From contig OY756139.1 in the NCBI GenBank assembly GCA_963576785.1, positions 4,154,001 through 4,218,000 of the forward strand: DNA of 64,000 bases, given 5' to 3'. This DNA is from Chlorophyllum brunneum (Eukaryota > Basidiomycota > Agaricomycetes > Agaricales > Agaricaceae). Positions within the stretch are counted from its first letter, which is position 1. Every line of letters begins with the position of its first letter. Under the pieces are notes generated by a model. That model did not search any database. It had not been told where the DNA came from and saw only the letters and a program-made list of their open reading frames with translations. Shown piece after piece: positions 1 through 13,100 of this stretch. The position numbers and the translations under genes are program-made.

Positions 1-118
1 TTGCCTGCAACAAAGCCATGGAAAGAACTATGCTAGTATATCAAAGAATACTGCTTATAAGTCCAAATGCTTTGACCGAAGCAAGTGACAATTCAAGTCT
101 ACCCAAATTGTGAATATA

Positions 119-3100
119 ATGGAAGACACCTCTGATAAAGAAATAGAAGAACTTTTCAACATTGCAGATGGTCATCCCGACAAAGACCTAATTAAGTCTT
201 TTGTCTAAAGAGACTAGCTACTGCATCTAGATCTCAAGCTATAAAGAAACCACATATTTCTTATTCAATGCCACAACATGATGACTACCCCTGACCTAAG
301 CCACCTTGCAAACCTGACACTGAACAAATCACCACCATCAACATTGTTCCAAAGAACAATACTATCTATGTTCCAACTACCATCCACTTACCTAACACAA
401 CTACTGAACACCTTGCTCTCCTAGATTCAGGAGCAGCTGGAAATTACATTGACCCATCTCTTATAGAATGATGGAACCTACCAACCTGTCCACTTGACAC
501 ACCAGTCACCATCCTTAATACTGATGGAACCACCAATGGACAAGGACAAGCTACCTATGATGCTGTCCTTAGACTTACCATAGACAGACAACAAATGATT
601 CTAAAACCAAGAATCATTGGACTAGGAATGCCACACCTAATCTTAGGAATGCCCTGGCTATTACAATTCAACCCAGAAGTCGATTGGTCAAGGAAAACTA
701 TGAAATGGAGAACCCCATTTATCGACAACCCCCAGCTCAACTGCCTTGTCACCTCTATGGATGACAGTGCAAATGAAGCTGAACAAGTGAACCACATCTA
801 TCTTGAACCTGCCACATTTGAAGAAATAAACTTCAAAGCCAATGCCTCCCAGTTTATTGCCCAGTAATATGGAGAGAAGAAAGAAACTGACCCTCTGAAA
901 ATTGTACCAGCCGATTTTCATGACTACCTCAATATATTCAGTGAACAAGCTGCTTCATGATACCTACCCACTTGACCATGGGATCACAAAATCAAGATGA
1001 AAGAATCTTTTGAACCAAAAGCTGGACCTGCTTATCAACTATTACCCCAGGAGACCAATGAACTTGATAAATTCATTGAGAAGAACCTAGCCAAGGGATA
1101 TATTTGATGATTGAAATCACCTCTGACCTCACCTTTCTTCTTTGTAAGAAAGAAAGATGGAAAACTCCACCCATGTCAAGACTATTGATATCTCAATAGT
1201 CACACCATCAAGAATGTATACCCAATCCCACTCATTTCATCACTACTTGACAAACTTAAAGGATCAAATTGGTTTACCAAACTTGATGTATGTGCCAGAT
1301 ACAACAATATCTGTATCCAAAAAGACAATGAATGAAAAGCTGCATTCAGAACACCAAAAGGCCTATACGAGCCAACTATGATGTTCTTTGGGATGTGCAA
1401 CTCCCCAGCCACTTTCTAATCCATGATGGACCACATATTCCACCCCCTGATTGACAAAGGAGTCCTTGTATACATGGATGATATTCTCATACATGCCAAA
1501 ACACAAGAAGAACTCCAACACCTTACCTGTGAAGTATTAAAACTACTTTGAGAACATGATCTATTTCTCAAACCCAAGAAATATGAATTCAAGAAACAAT
1601 GCCTTGAGTACCTTGGTGCTATAATCTCCCCATCATCCATTGAAATGGATGCAGCCAAACTTGAAGGAATCAAGAATTGGCCAATACCCAAAATGACCTA
1701 CAATATGTGAAAATTTATTGGATTCTGTAACTTCTACAGAAGATTCATCAAGAATTATGCACAACATGCCATACTACTAAACTCTCTCATGTCCAAAAAC
1801 ATTAAATTCCATTGGACCAATGAGCACTAAACCACCTTCAGAAATGCTTCATGGAGAAGCCTATCTTGATTGTGCCAGATCCTGACAAACCTTTCGAAAT
1901 CAAAACCAACACTTCTGTATATGCCTCAGGAGCCATCCTTACCCAACATAATGATAATGGAGTAAAGCACCCAATTGCCTTTATCTCCAGAGCATTCAAC
2001 TTGACAGAATGAAACTACTACTGCTCAGAGTAAGAATGGCTAGCTATCATATGAGCCTTAAAAAAATGGCACCACCATTTGGAAGGAGCCAAACATGAAT
2101 TCATATGGAGCAATCACAAGAACTTATCCTGATTCAAGGAACCCCAGACCCTTAATCAACGTCAAGCCCGATGGGCAGCCTATATGGAATGCTTCAAACC
2201 TCAACTAAAGGTTAAGCATATACCTAGCCGAAAGAATGGTCCAGCCAATGCATTATCACAATGACCTGACCACACTCCTGATGACAAAGACAACCAGGAA
2301 GTGACTGTATTCGACAGTGCCATAGTACACCTCCTCACTAAGGCTAATCTTGACAAAGTATGTCAACACCATGATATGATTGACTCTGATCTTGATGAGA
2401 CACCTGATAGTAATCTCCCACACAATGCCAACCAAGTCATTATTCCAAATGACTCTGGATTAAAATACCAAATCACTGAACATGCCCACGACACCTTACC
2501 AAACCTCCATCCAGGAGCAGCAGCTACCCTATCCAAGATATTGGATTATGCCTATTGGCCAGGAATCAAGGACTATGTCCGCAAATATGTCACTAGATGT
2601 CCAAAGTGCCAACAATTCAAGATTAACCATCATCCAACAAAGCCACCACTACAACCTATTCCTGCACCCAAGTCAACCCATCCATTTTCCCAGATATCAA
2701 TGGACCTTATCACTGATCTCTCCCTGTCCCAAGGATATGATTGTATTTTATCCATAGTGGACCATGAATTATCAAAGGGGATAATTCTAGTGCCAACTAC
2801 CAAAAATACTGATGCACAACAGATTGCACAGCTATTGGTTGACCACCTCTTTGCCAAATATGGCATACCTGACAAGATCATCTCTGACCAAGATCTGCGA
2901 TTTACTGTCAAAGTGATGCAAGAATTCTATAAACTACTTAACATCAACCCTGCCTATTCAACAGCCTATTACCCACAAACTGACAGATTAACCAAATGGA
3001 TCAATCAGGAAATTGAGCTATATTTAGCACTTGCCACTTCAACTCAACCAAATGATTGGGCAAAGTTCCTCTCACTCTATGAATTTGCTCATAACAATCA

Positions 3101-3428
3101 CCCCCATGCTAGACAAAAAGAGTCACCTTTCCAGCTACTCTATGGCTATGCACCAAAAGCATTCCCCACTACTCTGGAACCAACAAATGTCCCTGCCACT
3201 GAGGATTACCTCAAGAAACTATCTGATGCTTGACATTGAGCCTTTGAAGCACACAACCATGCCTGTGAAATCATGGCCAAATGAACTGTGAATTATAGGT
3301 TACCAAACTTTAATGAAGGGGATAAAGTTTGGCTAGAAAACAAACACCTACCAATAAACTTTACAAATAGGAAAATTACCCAAAGAAGGGAAGAACCTTT
3401 CACAATCATCAAGAAAATCTCACTCACC
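119..3428 (+). pseudogene. pol: G1 gag end and pol: protease, RT, RNase H, integrase (broken)
   Basis: The protease motif LLDSGA is followed by a family-typical stretch reading LGMPWL and NPEVDWS near 640-690. The RT has FFGMCNSPATF before YMDD (about 1383-1482). RNase H follows at about 1860-2270. The integrase keeps a zinc-binding HHCC region (CPKCQQF near 2600), the first two catalytic Asp (MDLI; ISDQD), and a third catalytic position changed from the usual TER to TKW, so the catalytic Glu is gone. The longest uninterrupted stretch is 2301-3233. In-frame TGA codons occur at 469-471, around 958 and 973, and elsewhere. The gene is cut at about 3428 by a LINE and resumes at 5107. Confidence 0.9.
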
Positions 3429-5106
3429 AACTTCATATCAAGAATTTCATGGAGATTCAGAAGAAGAAGACACTTGGAGCTGTAATGGACATTTCGTGCC
3501 CCACCCCCGAGACTTGTTATGTAGAATCTTTCAATTCTGTTTCCAAAACTCTCTGGCCCAGACATAGGTTACTTGACTGCTTCCCTACTAATGTATCATT
3601 TATAGGATTCAACCGGGATGATCACCACCTCTCAATGATGCTTTGGGATGATGTAACAATGAAAGCAACGATAGACTTCAAATCCATTATCATAGGCACG
3701 GACGGCTCAGTCCACTCCAACCCCAACCTGCTTGCTGGCCAATTCACAGTGGCAGCTACTATTCAACACTTAGACAGAGGAAACTCTATCATGAAGAGGC
3801 TTGGAGGAACAATGTCTACTGACACTGAACTAGTGGTGCAATACCTGGGAATTACCAAGGTACTTGCCACCAATGACTATGACCAGGTTGAGCATATCCA
3901 TGTGTTCACTGACTCCCTCACAGCCTCTAGGCTTTTACTCAACTGTTCACCACACTCCTGCTAATGACAGTCCATCCTCACTTTGAAGGTGCTTCTGGCT
4001 TGGTTCAACAAATCCGACTGACACCACCTTTTGTTCTATCACACTCCATCTAAGTGCAAATACGGGATCCAGCAAGCCACACATGACTGGATTCAAACAG
4101 TTGCCTGGCCCAACCAGGGTTGAAATCACCATATCCCTAACTTTGTTGCCTATCTACATAAGAAGTCCACCAAATGTGCCATTCACACATGACAGACCAT
4201 GTTTGGGTTCAAAAAATACAGTGGTAGCTCCTTCTTCCACCTTCCAGTGTGAGCAAATGGGGCCTCTGCTTTACCAACACATATCAACTCTGGCCCTTGG
4301 ATAAGAGAATGCAGATACCAGCTCCAGCTCTTTGCAAGAGCTTGTCATACCTATGCCATGCCCCGATTGGAGAATACTACCTTAGGTTCTTCCCTACTGA
4401 GGACTTATCTTGCCACCACTGCAGCAATCAACTGGTTTAGACCAGGTTGCATATCCTCTATCGGTGTCAGTACTTTGACCATTACTATGGCATCAACAAC
4501 ATCAAGAAGTTTGTCAACTTCCTACATCGCAATCCTACTGCATTCAGTTTCCCACTGGAACCTGACCACCTTCATATCCATGCCAGTTCAATACCCCTGT
4601 TACATCATTGTCAAGCCCATCAGAGGTTCAGGTCTGCACCCGTGTGAGTCCTTTCTTCTTTTTAAAATTTTCTTGTGCTTTCCTGGTTATGGACTTCAAC
4701 TTCTCTATTTCTCCCTTCCTCGCTCGTCTACTATTTTAATGTAGCTTTCATTCAACATCCATCTTTCCCATGGTGTCTAGGTAAATGCCCCTCCACACAC
4801 TAGTACTGTTTGTTGTTCCCTCTTGTGTTTGCAAGTTGATAGTTTCCTTTCTATCAATTTCTCTCTCTCACTCTCTCTCTCCCAAATTCCTTCTTTATCT
4901 TTTTCCCACTATTCAACTTAGGTACCAAATCTCTCTCTAGTGTATGCACTAGATGGTGTCAAGTCTCGTGGGGTTAGTGTACTTTTAGTTTACTTTCCTT
5001 GCTCCAAACATTCTGTACATTCTACCTTTGTTTGTATGTACATGCAGACTGCATTCAAGCACCACTATATAAATTGTTGATTTAAAAAATAAAATAAAAT
5101 AAAAAA
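3429..5106 (+). mobile_element. 5'-truncated LINE copy (L1) inserted in G1 pol
   Basis: Only the last part of LINE ORF2 is present: it starts inside the linker before RNase H (residues KNFTEIQKKK in sister copies) and runs through RNase H (IGTDGSV, DTELV, FTDS) and the C-terminal Cys/His motif. The shared LINE 3' UTR (CT-rich tract, TATATAAATTGTTGAT) follows, ending in a mixed A-rich tail at 5084-5106. The flanks of the G1 integrase join cleanly across it (KKIS before, ISPVVFQL after). A short duplicated ATCTCAC at both ends (near 3417 and 5108) is a probable target-site duplication. Several stops and frameshifts break the coding part. 5' truncation is the usual outcome of target-primed reverse transcription. 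Confidence 0.9.
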
Positions 5107-5424
5107 GATCTCACCTGTTGTGTTTCAGCTAAAATTACCTGAAACATGGAAGATCTACAACAAGTTTCATGCCTCCCTCCTTACCCCTGCAATCAAAAAC
5201 ATAATCTATGGATGACACATGTCTCAACCCCTCCCTCTCCTTGTTGGTGGTCAAGAAGAATACAAAGTCGAGGCCATTCTTCACCATAAAAGGATAAATA
5301 ATTGTTTCAGATACCTAATCAAGTGGAAAGGCTACCACACTTCCGAAAATTCATAGAAACCTGTATCAAACCTCCAAAACATGAAGAACATACTCAAGAC
5401 CTATAAAAGAGCTCACAATATCTG
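5107..5424 (+). pseudogene. G1 integrase C-terminus with chromodomain
   Basis: After the LINE insertion the reading frame resumes with FQLKLPETW, the conserved GPF/Y-type module end of chromoviral integrases. It continues to a chromodomain with EYKVEAIL, FRYLIKWKGY and a closing aromatic position converted to TAG (Trp to stop) near 5356. Chromodomains of this kind are known in chromoviruses to steer integration to modified chromatin. The pol frame stops at TGA 5422-5424, eight bases before the ATG of the next ORF. Confidence 0.85.
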
Positions 5425-5432
5425 AACTCCCC

Positions 5433-6869
5433 ATGTCTCTCAATGCTTCCAATACTTGCCCAGCCTCAGCACCAGCCACCACAGCTACTGTTATTAATAC
5501 CACTGAAATCACTGCCAATATCATCAATGGACTGCCTGTATTGCCAGACCTTGATGATATCCTTCACTCATTGCCCAAGTATTCCATCACCCTCAACAAT
5601 GAGGAATTTATCCAGCCCATTGGATTACAGCTGCATACCATCCCTCCCCTACTTGATATCAAATCTGCATGTGACACTGCCTGCCTACAACTTTGAAACA
5701 CTATCAAAAGATGACTATCTGATTGCTACCCTAATCTATGAGGGGATAACACATCTATTGCCCATTGCAATGAATACAGGAATTTGCTTGCTGCTTGCCT
5801 TCATAATATGTGAATGCTTAGTCAATACACCTATGCCATACAGCAAAGCTACAATGTTCTTACTAGCCGCACTCTACCCAATGGAGTATGTGAGGATTTG
5901 CAATGCATCCAACACTCCTATTGACTTCTCTGTTACTCAATTAGCACTACCCTTAGTGCACATGGCCAAGGTAGCCCTTTATCAACTCCTAATGTTCCCC
6001 AACTACCCACTCGAAACAATAACCAGCCTCAAGAACCCCCACCAGAGTCTTGCCCCATATATCCCACATTAAGAATCCCTCGAGGCCTTCCTTTCCATGA
6101 TGCCACTAACGATGGCAATCTAACTCATCAATCAACTCTGGTTCAGACTGATGCCCAAATGGAGCATAGACTTGTCAAACCTGTGCCTGTCCAAGGCCAC
6201 CCTGCACATCATGACCTACCTTGATATGAGCATGAACCACCTGCAGTTCCACTCAACTATTACTGGGCTATCCAAGATTGTCACTGATATCATGACCATG
6301 AAAACAAAAGACCCTGCCAGATTTCCTATACTGCAGCAACAATTAACCCAACTCCACAAGTTCATAGACAGCCCATATGAAGCACCCAACCTCGAAATAC
6401 TCAACTTGTACTACAAAGCTGACCCAACTATGATCAATGATATAGCCAAACTACCACTCTGGCTTATCAAACCCAACGACTGGATCCTAACATGCAAGAA
6501 CTATACAATCAACTCAATGAGGTCATCAGCTGTGTTCACAGTTCCAGAAATGGAGCAAATACTCGAAGCTATTGTACTATTAGGCTCAGGCCTCCCAACC
6601 CCAATGGACACTGGTACTCCAGAACTGCCACTACCAGGACCCAAAACAGCATCTTGCTCTCTCTACCATCTACCACCTTGACCTTACCACCCTACCAGGA
6701 TGAAGACTATTACAAGGATCCCTTCTCAGATATTGGAAGTGGCCAATCACATTAGATACTGACCCGATGAACTATATGGAGTAAAAGAACTCCCTGAGGA
6801 CAGTCCTTACTACTGACCACCCAAGATTGAATGTAACAAAATGGAATTTATTACTAACAAAGGGAATAA
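5433..6869 (+). pseudogene. Post-pol ORF of G1 (unknown function, decayed)
   Basis: An ATG eight bases after the pol stop opens an ORF starting MSLNASNTCPAS. In the same frame the sequence stays protein-like to about 6755 if TGA codons are read as decayed codons: it is rich in Pro, Gln, Thr and Tyr (PPAVPLNYYW, PPNPNGHWYS). A later frame reads PDELYGVKELPE just before the polypurine tract. I recognise no domain. Its place between pol and the 3' LTR matches the extra ORFs of the G2, G3 and G4 elements in this window, though I see no clear sequence similarity to those. A gag-like, envelope-like or accessory role cannot be told from sequence alone. Confidence 0.5.
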
Positions 6870-7628
6870 TGTTATGTCTGGACCTCAAACCTATATCAGA
6901 GGTTATAACAAGTTCCCAGAAGCAATACCACTTGTCCTACCACCACAATCCAATGATGCTATCATCGACTCTCTACTTTGACTAGCCTGGAAATACGCAC
7001 CATACTTACATGTATGTGACACCAATGGACTCTACTTATGCACCATCGAGAACAATCTCTATGGCACCTGGAATAACAGTTGGAAAGCATGACTGACTAC
7101 CAAAGAAACTATGCAGTACATCCACCTCTATACACTTGTGGTCCAGCACTTGAAGTGCTCATTTACCAACAAGTCACCAATGGAATCTATTGTATAGAAA
7201 TGTGACCTAGGGACTTATTACCAGACAATGAACCTGCTGTACCCAGTAGTAACAGCAATGACTCTCCCCATCCACTATTGTGATCTACTTGAGCCTTTGT
7301 CAAGTTGCCCAAGTCTTATCTCTCTGAAGAACCAATTATATCAACATCATCCTTATCATCCAACTCTGATCATCCTATGGATGCAGTTCTTCTATCACTA
7401 CTGTTGTCATCATCACCCTCTACCACCTTGTCCTACAGGTCTTGTAACTGCAGCTGTTCCAATGAATCTCCATTATTGTCATCCAAGATCTCTGAGGACA
7501 AGTAAGCACTCATCTGTTTCACCTTCATCAGTTTTACTTTGCTCTATATTTAGTCATTTCACCTTTATCAATTTCATGTCTATCTTTAGTAGTATTTTGT
7601 CTTAAGTTTTATATCTATCAGTTTCACA
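6870..7628 (+). repeat. 3' LTR of G1
   Basis: The repeat begins TGTTATGTCTGG directly after a polypurine tract and ends TTTCACA (TGT...ACA ends, about 759 bp). The same sequence occurs inverted from 7630, which fixes both ends. The LTR is long compared with the 301-303 bp LTRs of G2 and G3, so G1 belongs to a different family. Confidence 0.85.
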
Positions 7629-7890
7629 TTGTGAAACTGATAGATATGAAACGTAAGACAAAACACTACTAAAGATAGACATGAAACTGATAAAGGTGAA
7701 ACAACTAAATATAGAGCAAAGTGAAACTGATGAAGATAAAATGGATGAGTGCTTACTTGTCCTCAGAGATCTTGGATAACAATGATGGAGATTCATTGGA
7801 ACAGCTGCAGTCACAGGACATGTAGGACAAGGTGGTAGAGGGTGATAATGATGATAGTGGCGATGGAAGAACTGCATCCATAGGATAATC

Positions 7891-7907
7891 AGAGTTGGAT
7901 GATAAGG
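7891..7907. repeat. Target-site duplication of LINE C, left copy
   Basis: AGAGTTGGATGATAAGG here is repeated exactly at 14693-14709 after the LINE poly-A, so the 17 bp mark the precise insertion ends. Confidence 0.95.
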
Positions 7908-7993
7908 TGATCCCTTCTTTGACTCGTACCACTACCATCAATTTACAAAAAGTCGATTCATGGTATCAGTCTATAGTACTAGGATACACAATC

Positions 7994-10178
7994 ATGCCTG
8001 CGCTACGTTCAAATCTCTCTCCAAGAGAACCCACACCCGACAGTGACGGGGAAATCTTTGGGAACACAACACGTGTTCCTCCCCCCTCCATCTTCGCGAC
8101 CCCTCCGGCTCTGCCATCCCCCGGCATCCTGTTCCCTAGGATGCCTATCGCAACTAGGCCATTCGTACCCATGGACCAAGCCTATAGTAACACTATTCCC
8201 CCGTCGGTCCAAAGCAGTAGGCTGACCACACCTACATCGGTCACCTCGAACCCCCTCCAAGGCAAAGGAGACTGAACTATCCATTGCGGCTCCAAACGGT
8301 CAAGAATCAGTGAGGACCAGTATTACTCGGGAGACTGGGCTGAGCAAGTGGAAGAAGAGATTACGTCCAAAAAAAGAACCGAAGTCAATAAAGATGAGGA
8401 CGAGAACAGAGAGGACCTAGGAGAAGGTCCTGAAGAATTCTACGAAGATGCTGTCAGAGAGGTCGGTAAGATCTCGGAATGGGTGAAAGCCTGCAGCACC
8501 TATAACATGAGCGGCGATGAAGGACTGGCATTCAGGCAAGCCTTCACGGAATTAATGACAACCTTGATTAAAGCGGGATGGCTCAAGGTAAGGGTCGATG
8601 AGAACAAGAATGACCTCCACAGTTGGATGGGGGTTAATTTTGGTAAGATATCCATCCGCGCTGAGGAAAGCCCCCAGCCAGACGTTTCCCCCCTCCGACG
8701 CGTGGCCCTCGTAGACCCCACGTGCATACCTGATGATGTCCGCATGGAGGTTGTCGAACACATTGTCATGCCGGGTATCACCGCTGGCAATGATGTCACT
8801 CATTTGGGTATCTCTGATGATGACGTTCAAATGATCTCTGAAGCGGAGTTCAAGACCGTATCTCACAGTAAGAAGAAGCAGGCCAGGAAACTGAGAACAC
8901 CGGCTCCAGGAACCCCCGGGCCAAAGAAGACGTCCCCCGCCGCGCCTACCAAGGCTGCCAAAACTCCGGTTCCCACGCCCAACGATAAAGGAACCAAGAC
9001 CACACCCCAGGAAGGAGCAAAATCCTCCTATGCTGCTATGGTAGCCAAAAAGGGTAAGGACACTGCCTCCTCCACTGCCGCCCCCTCTGTTAACACTTGG
9101 GACCCTCTCAAGCTCTTAGAGTTTGCGAGCAAATTCCCCAAATTATCCAACGAGAAGATAGTGGCTATGTATGACACCGCCTACTCACCCTCCGCCGCCC
9201 CCACAAACAAGAAACCAGCCAAGAAAGCCGGTACTATTTGCTCCACTCTTAATGGTCCCTCGCGAAAGCAAGTGATCATTCCTCTCCTTACTGATCCCAG
9301 CGTCACCAATTTCGGGGCCATCATCGACTCTCTCAATGCATGCCTTATCACGGAGAAGTCCAAGGCAAGGGTTATTGCTGCCTCGCAGGGTAAGATGGGC
9401 CTTATGGTCCACACCTCGGAGGTCTTAACCCCCATGGAGCTAGACGTAGTCAAAGTGTGGCTAAGAGAAAAGTTCGGAGGGATCACTACAGGTGATGCTA
9501 CCCTCCCCAAGTCTAAGTCGTTCGTGAAAGTCATGGACATTAGTTACATCACCCCCCGAGGACAGATCCTCACCAAGGCCGATGTGGTCTCCAGCATCCA
9601 GAGTTCGATCCACTCCGACGCCATCCAATTTGCGTCGCAACCACATGTACGACGCAACTCAAAACATTCTGACACCTGTACGGTGTGGTTCGAAATCTGG
9701 GACTCGAAGGCGGGAACCAATATTGCGAAAATCAAGGACAAGTTCCTCAACATCTATGGAGGGCTTTTCCACATCAGGAGGGCCACAGCCAAACCGGGAG
9801 TCCCGCTCTGCTCCAAGTGTTGCAGATGGGGCCACCCCCTTGACCGATGCCGAGTGAGGCTCTTCACATGCGCGCACTGCAAAGGGCCACATGCCACCAC
9901 CAACCACCAATTGTTCGCCCACTGTTGCAAGGGCAACGGTAAGGCCACTCCGCCTATTGCGGCTACCCCCTCTGGAACCATGCCCCCACAAAGCGACGTG
10001 CTCCAACTGTGGCAAGGACCACCTCGCTACTGACCGTAAATGTCAGTTTTGGAAAAAGTGATTTGACCATGACTGGCATGCAAACAGGGTGCTCGAACTA
10101 CGAGCGAACAAAGGAGTTCCATCACCCACCTCCTCACCATCCCGGGCTAGTCGAAGCCAGACTACCCCCCCTCAATGA
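7994..10178 (+). pseudogene. LINE C ORF1: RRM-like nucleic-acid-binding protein with zinc knuckles
   Basis: Aligned with the intact ORF1 of LINE D, it starts MPALRSNLS at 7994. An acidic helical region (EFYEDAVREVGKISEW) and a low-complexity Lys/Pro/Ala linker follow, then an RRM-like block (KQVIIPLL through FVKVMDI) and a CX2CX4HX4C knuckle near 9819-9850 with further Cys/His pairs after it. An in-frame TGA at 8273-8275 replaces what is an Arg or Gln codon in sister copies. A 2-bp deletion near 9975 shifts the frame and gives an early stop at 10031-10033. Without these the stop would be TGA at 10176-10178, overlapping the ORF2 ATG. ORF1 proteins of this type package the element RNA. Confidence 0.9.
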
Positions 10179-13100
10179 ATAATGTCCCTGACAAGCAAGA
10201 CAGGCCTCCTCGTTCACTCCTGAATGAGTTGAAGGTCTGCTCTCACAACGTAGGAAGATCGTATGGAGTGATGGAGACAGTCCTTGCATGTAGAGGTGAC
10301 GTCGACCTCCTCCTCATACAAGAACCCCCTTGGAGATTCCTCCGAGACATCCCCTCCTCTGTCTCTAATGACGGTACACCCCTCGTAGGAGGCCCAGTCC
10401 ACCCGGACTGGACGCTCCTTTCATATCCAATCATTGCCGAAGAAGTCCTTCAAGTTGGACGCCGAAGATACCCTCAACGTACGGTCAACATGGAACACTG
10501 CACCACACCGCGAGTTCTCGCCTTCGCTCACAAAAGGCTAAAACGACTCCGACCGTCCATCCAAAGAGACGTAATCGACCATCAAGACCTCCTGTGTATA
10601 TCTCTATATGCAGGAGGAGAAGAATTACTGCTGCTGAATGTATATAACGACAGCCGTAACACTGCACTCCACTTCCTCAAGGAGCGACTCTTCAACCTCC
10701 CGCCCTTTCTTCTTATGGGAGGAGATATCAATATCAGATCGGAGTTTTGGGACCCTTCGATGGATCAACATCCGGCAAGTGCAGACCGACTCCTTATGGT
10801 CACCAAAGCCCTCAATCTTGTGAGGTCAACTCTGCTAGAGGCCAAGCCGACCTGGTATGCCTCGGACCCCAATTTACCAGACACGGTCATTGACCTACTC
10901 TTCGTTTCGGGAACACTACCACACATTCCCTCCCATGCTATCCAGGACGGCGATTGGTACAACTTGGACCATGCCCCCCTGCTAATCAGGTTACCTATTC
11001 TAAGGATGGATGTCGTTGTCAAAAGATTGACCATCCCCAAGGATTCAGAAGAGGAAACCAAGTTCCTGACAGATATTGTAGAAGGAATCAAGAACCAAAA
11101 CTGGCCGATGAATGATGCGGACGAACTGGAAAGAGCTGTTGCTGAATTGGGAGTTTTGTTTGACAGATCCTGGACCCAGAATGTGAAGAAGACCAAGATT
11201 ACCACTAGATCCAAGATCTGGTAGAACAAGGAGTGCTCAACCGCACTTGCTATGCACCACGTGGACCACAAGAACAAGCGCAAATGGAACCCTTTTCGCA
11301 AGACTACGAGGAAGACGAAAAGAGCATACTTCGACAGAAAGATACAAGAAATCTCTGTCGACCAAAAACACCCATGGGATCTCACACCATGGATTAAAGA
11401 TTGCGCACTCCCGGCCACGGAAGCCATGCGTCACAATGGCCAACCTTGTCTCACGCTAGGCAATCTGTGGACGGCTCTCGACCAACACTACAACGCTGCC
11501 CGTGATAGACCAATGAACGTGGCAGTTCTAAACGAGCTCCCTCCTCCGAACAGAACAGAGAATAGGACTTGGGTAGACTTCTCTCTCCTTGAGATGATGG
11601 AGTCACTCAAGGATACCTCGAATTCTTCCTCCCCCAGTCCTGACCATATTTCCTGGTCCCATCTCAAACAGATTGTCGCCGATGAAACTAGCGCCGATCT
11701 ACTCCTCAAAATCGGTAGTACGTGTCTGAACATTGGGCACTGGCCTACCCACTTCAAAAAATCAACATCAGTGATCATTCCAAAACCCAACAAACCCAAC
11801 TACTCCACTCCAAAGGTGTTCCGACCGATCGTCCTCCTCAACATGTTTGGCAAGCTGATAGAGAAAATGCTCGCTAAATGACTCCAATTTGAGGCCGTTA
11901 AATTCAAGGTCCTCCATCCGCACCAATTGGGAGTGATCCGCCAACGGTCTACTGAGGACGCGGGTCTTTTCCTGACGCACATTATCCGGGGAGCTTGGAC
12001 GAAGAAGAAGAAAATGTCGGTGCTTGCATTTGACGTAGCTCAATTCTTCCCCTCCCTCAACCACGATCTCCTTATCGAAATTCTACGACAGCAAGGATTT
12101 CCCCCTCAGGTTGCCGCGTTCTTCAACAACTACCTCAAAGAACACTGCACCACCTACCGGTGGAACAATGAGACTTCCCCAGAATACAATGCAGCGGTAG
12201 GAGTAGGCCAGGGGTCGGCCCTTAGCCCTATTCTCTCCACTCTATTCCTCGCCCCCCTCTTACACGTCTTCGACATCCATATGGAGGAACATCGTGACAA
12301 GTGGGACTTTGATGTCCTTTTGTTCATCAACGATGGCACTTTAGTTGCACAATCCCCATCTCTGGAGAAGAACATGGAAATCCTACAACACATGTACTGC
12401 GAAATGGAGCGGCTCATGAACGAATTTGGACTGGAAATTGAACACAGCAAGTCTGAAATCTTTCACTTCACGCATGCGAGACAAGACTCGAATCCCTCCA
12501 TCGATTTGGGATTCCCGCCGTTCACTGGTCGCAACCTTCTCAAACCGAAGACCCACTGGCGGTACCTCAGCTTTTATTTCGACCGGATGTTGACCTTCAA
12601 AGAACATGTTCGATTCTACTCCGCCAAGGCGATATCCACGATCAAGGTGATGAAAATACTGGGAAATTCTGTTAGAGGGCTGTCCCCCAGCAACAAGAGG
12701 CTACTTTACTGTTCATGTGTCATGCCAGTTACGACATACGGATACCGATTATGGTTTCACGATCACTCCCGCACCAAAGGGACTTGTGAAATCCTCAACA
12801 AAATGCAACAAAGAGTGGCGCTCTGGATTACTGGGGCCTTCCGGACTTCTCCCACTGGCGGTGTTGAGTCCCTCACGGGGCTCATGCCCATCAAACTTCA
12901 TCTCTGAAAGTTGGCCGAACGACAATCATTGAGGCTTCATACATTGGACGATGAACACGCATTGGCAAGATTGACGAAGGAATTCCACTCTTCCCCCCAC
13001 CGACTTCACATCAAGAACTTCACGGAGGTTCAGAAGAAGAAGACATTAGGAGCTGTGATGGACTTTTCACACCCCACCCCTGAGACTCGGTATATAGAAC

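Larger units (their letters stand above)
1..7628 (+). mobile_element. Gypsy (chromovirus-like) LTR retrotransposon G1, 5' part outside window
   Basis: Domains in order on the plus strand are an aspartic protease (LLDSGA at 418-435), reverse transcriptase (YMDD at 1471-1482), RNase H, integrase (2301-3233), then after an inserted LINE the integrase tail and chromodomain (5107-5424). A post-pol ORF relic (5433-6869) and a 3' LTR (6870-7628) follow. A purine-rich stretch AAAGGGAATAA directly precedes the LTR start TGTTATG, as expected for a polypurine tract. The copy is dead: frames are broken by many stops, most of them TGA where a sister copy or family consensus has Arg. The 5' LTR and most of gag lie before position 1. 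The order PR-RT-RH-IN-chromodomain is diagnostic of Ty3/Gypsy chromoviruses. Confidence 0.93.

Noticed and set aside
4861..4885. CT-repeat tracts as independent microsatellites
   Set aside because: They occur at the same place in every LINE 3' UTR and are part of the element.
7228..7605. ORF in the G1 LTR and its mirror at 7602-7877 as genes
   Set aside because: Both lie inside the LTR arms, and the apparent protein similarity only reflects the inverted repeat.
7300..7890. Palindrome at 7630 as the terminal inverted repeat of a DNA transposon
   Set aside because: Each arm is a complete LTR with a polypurine tract before the left one and TGT/ACA ends; no transposase is present.
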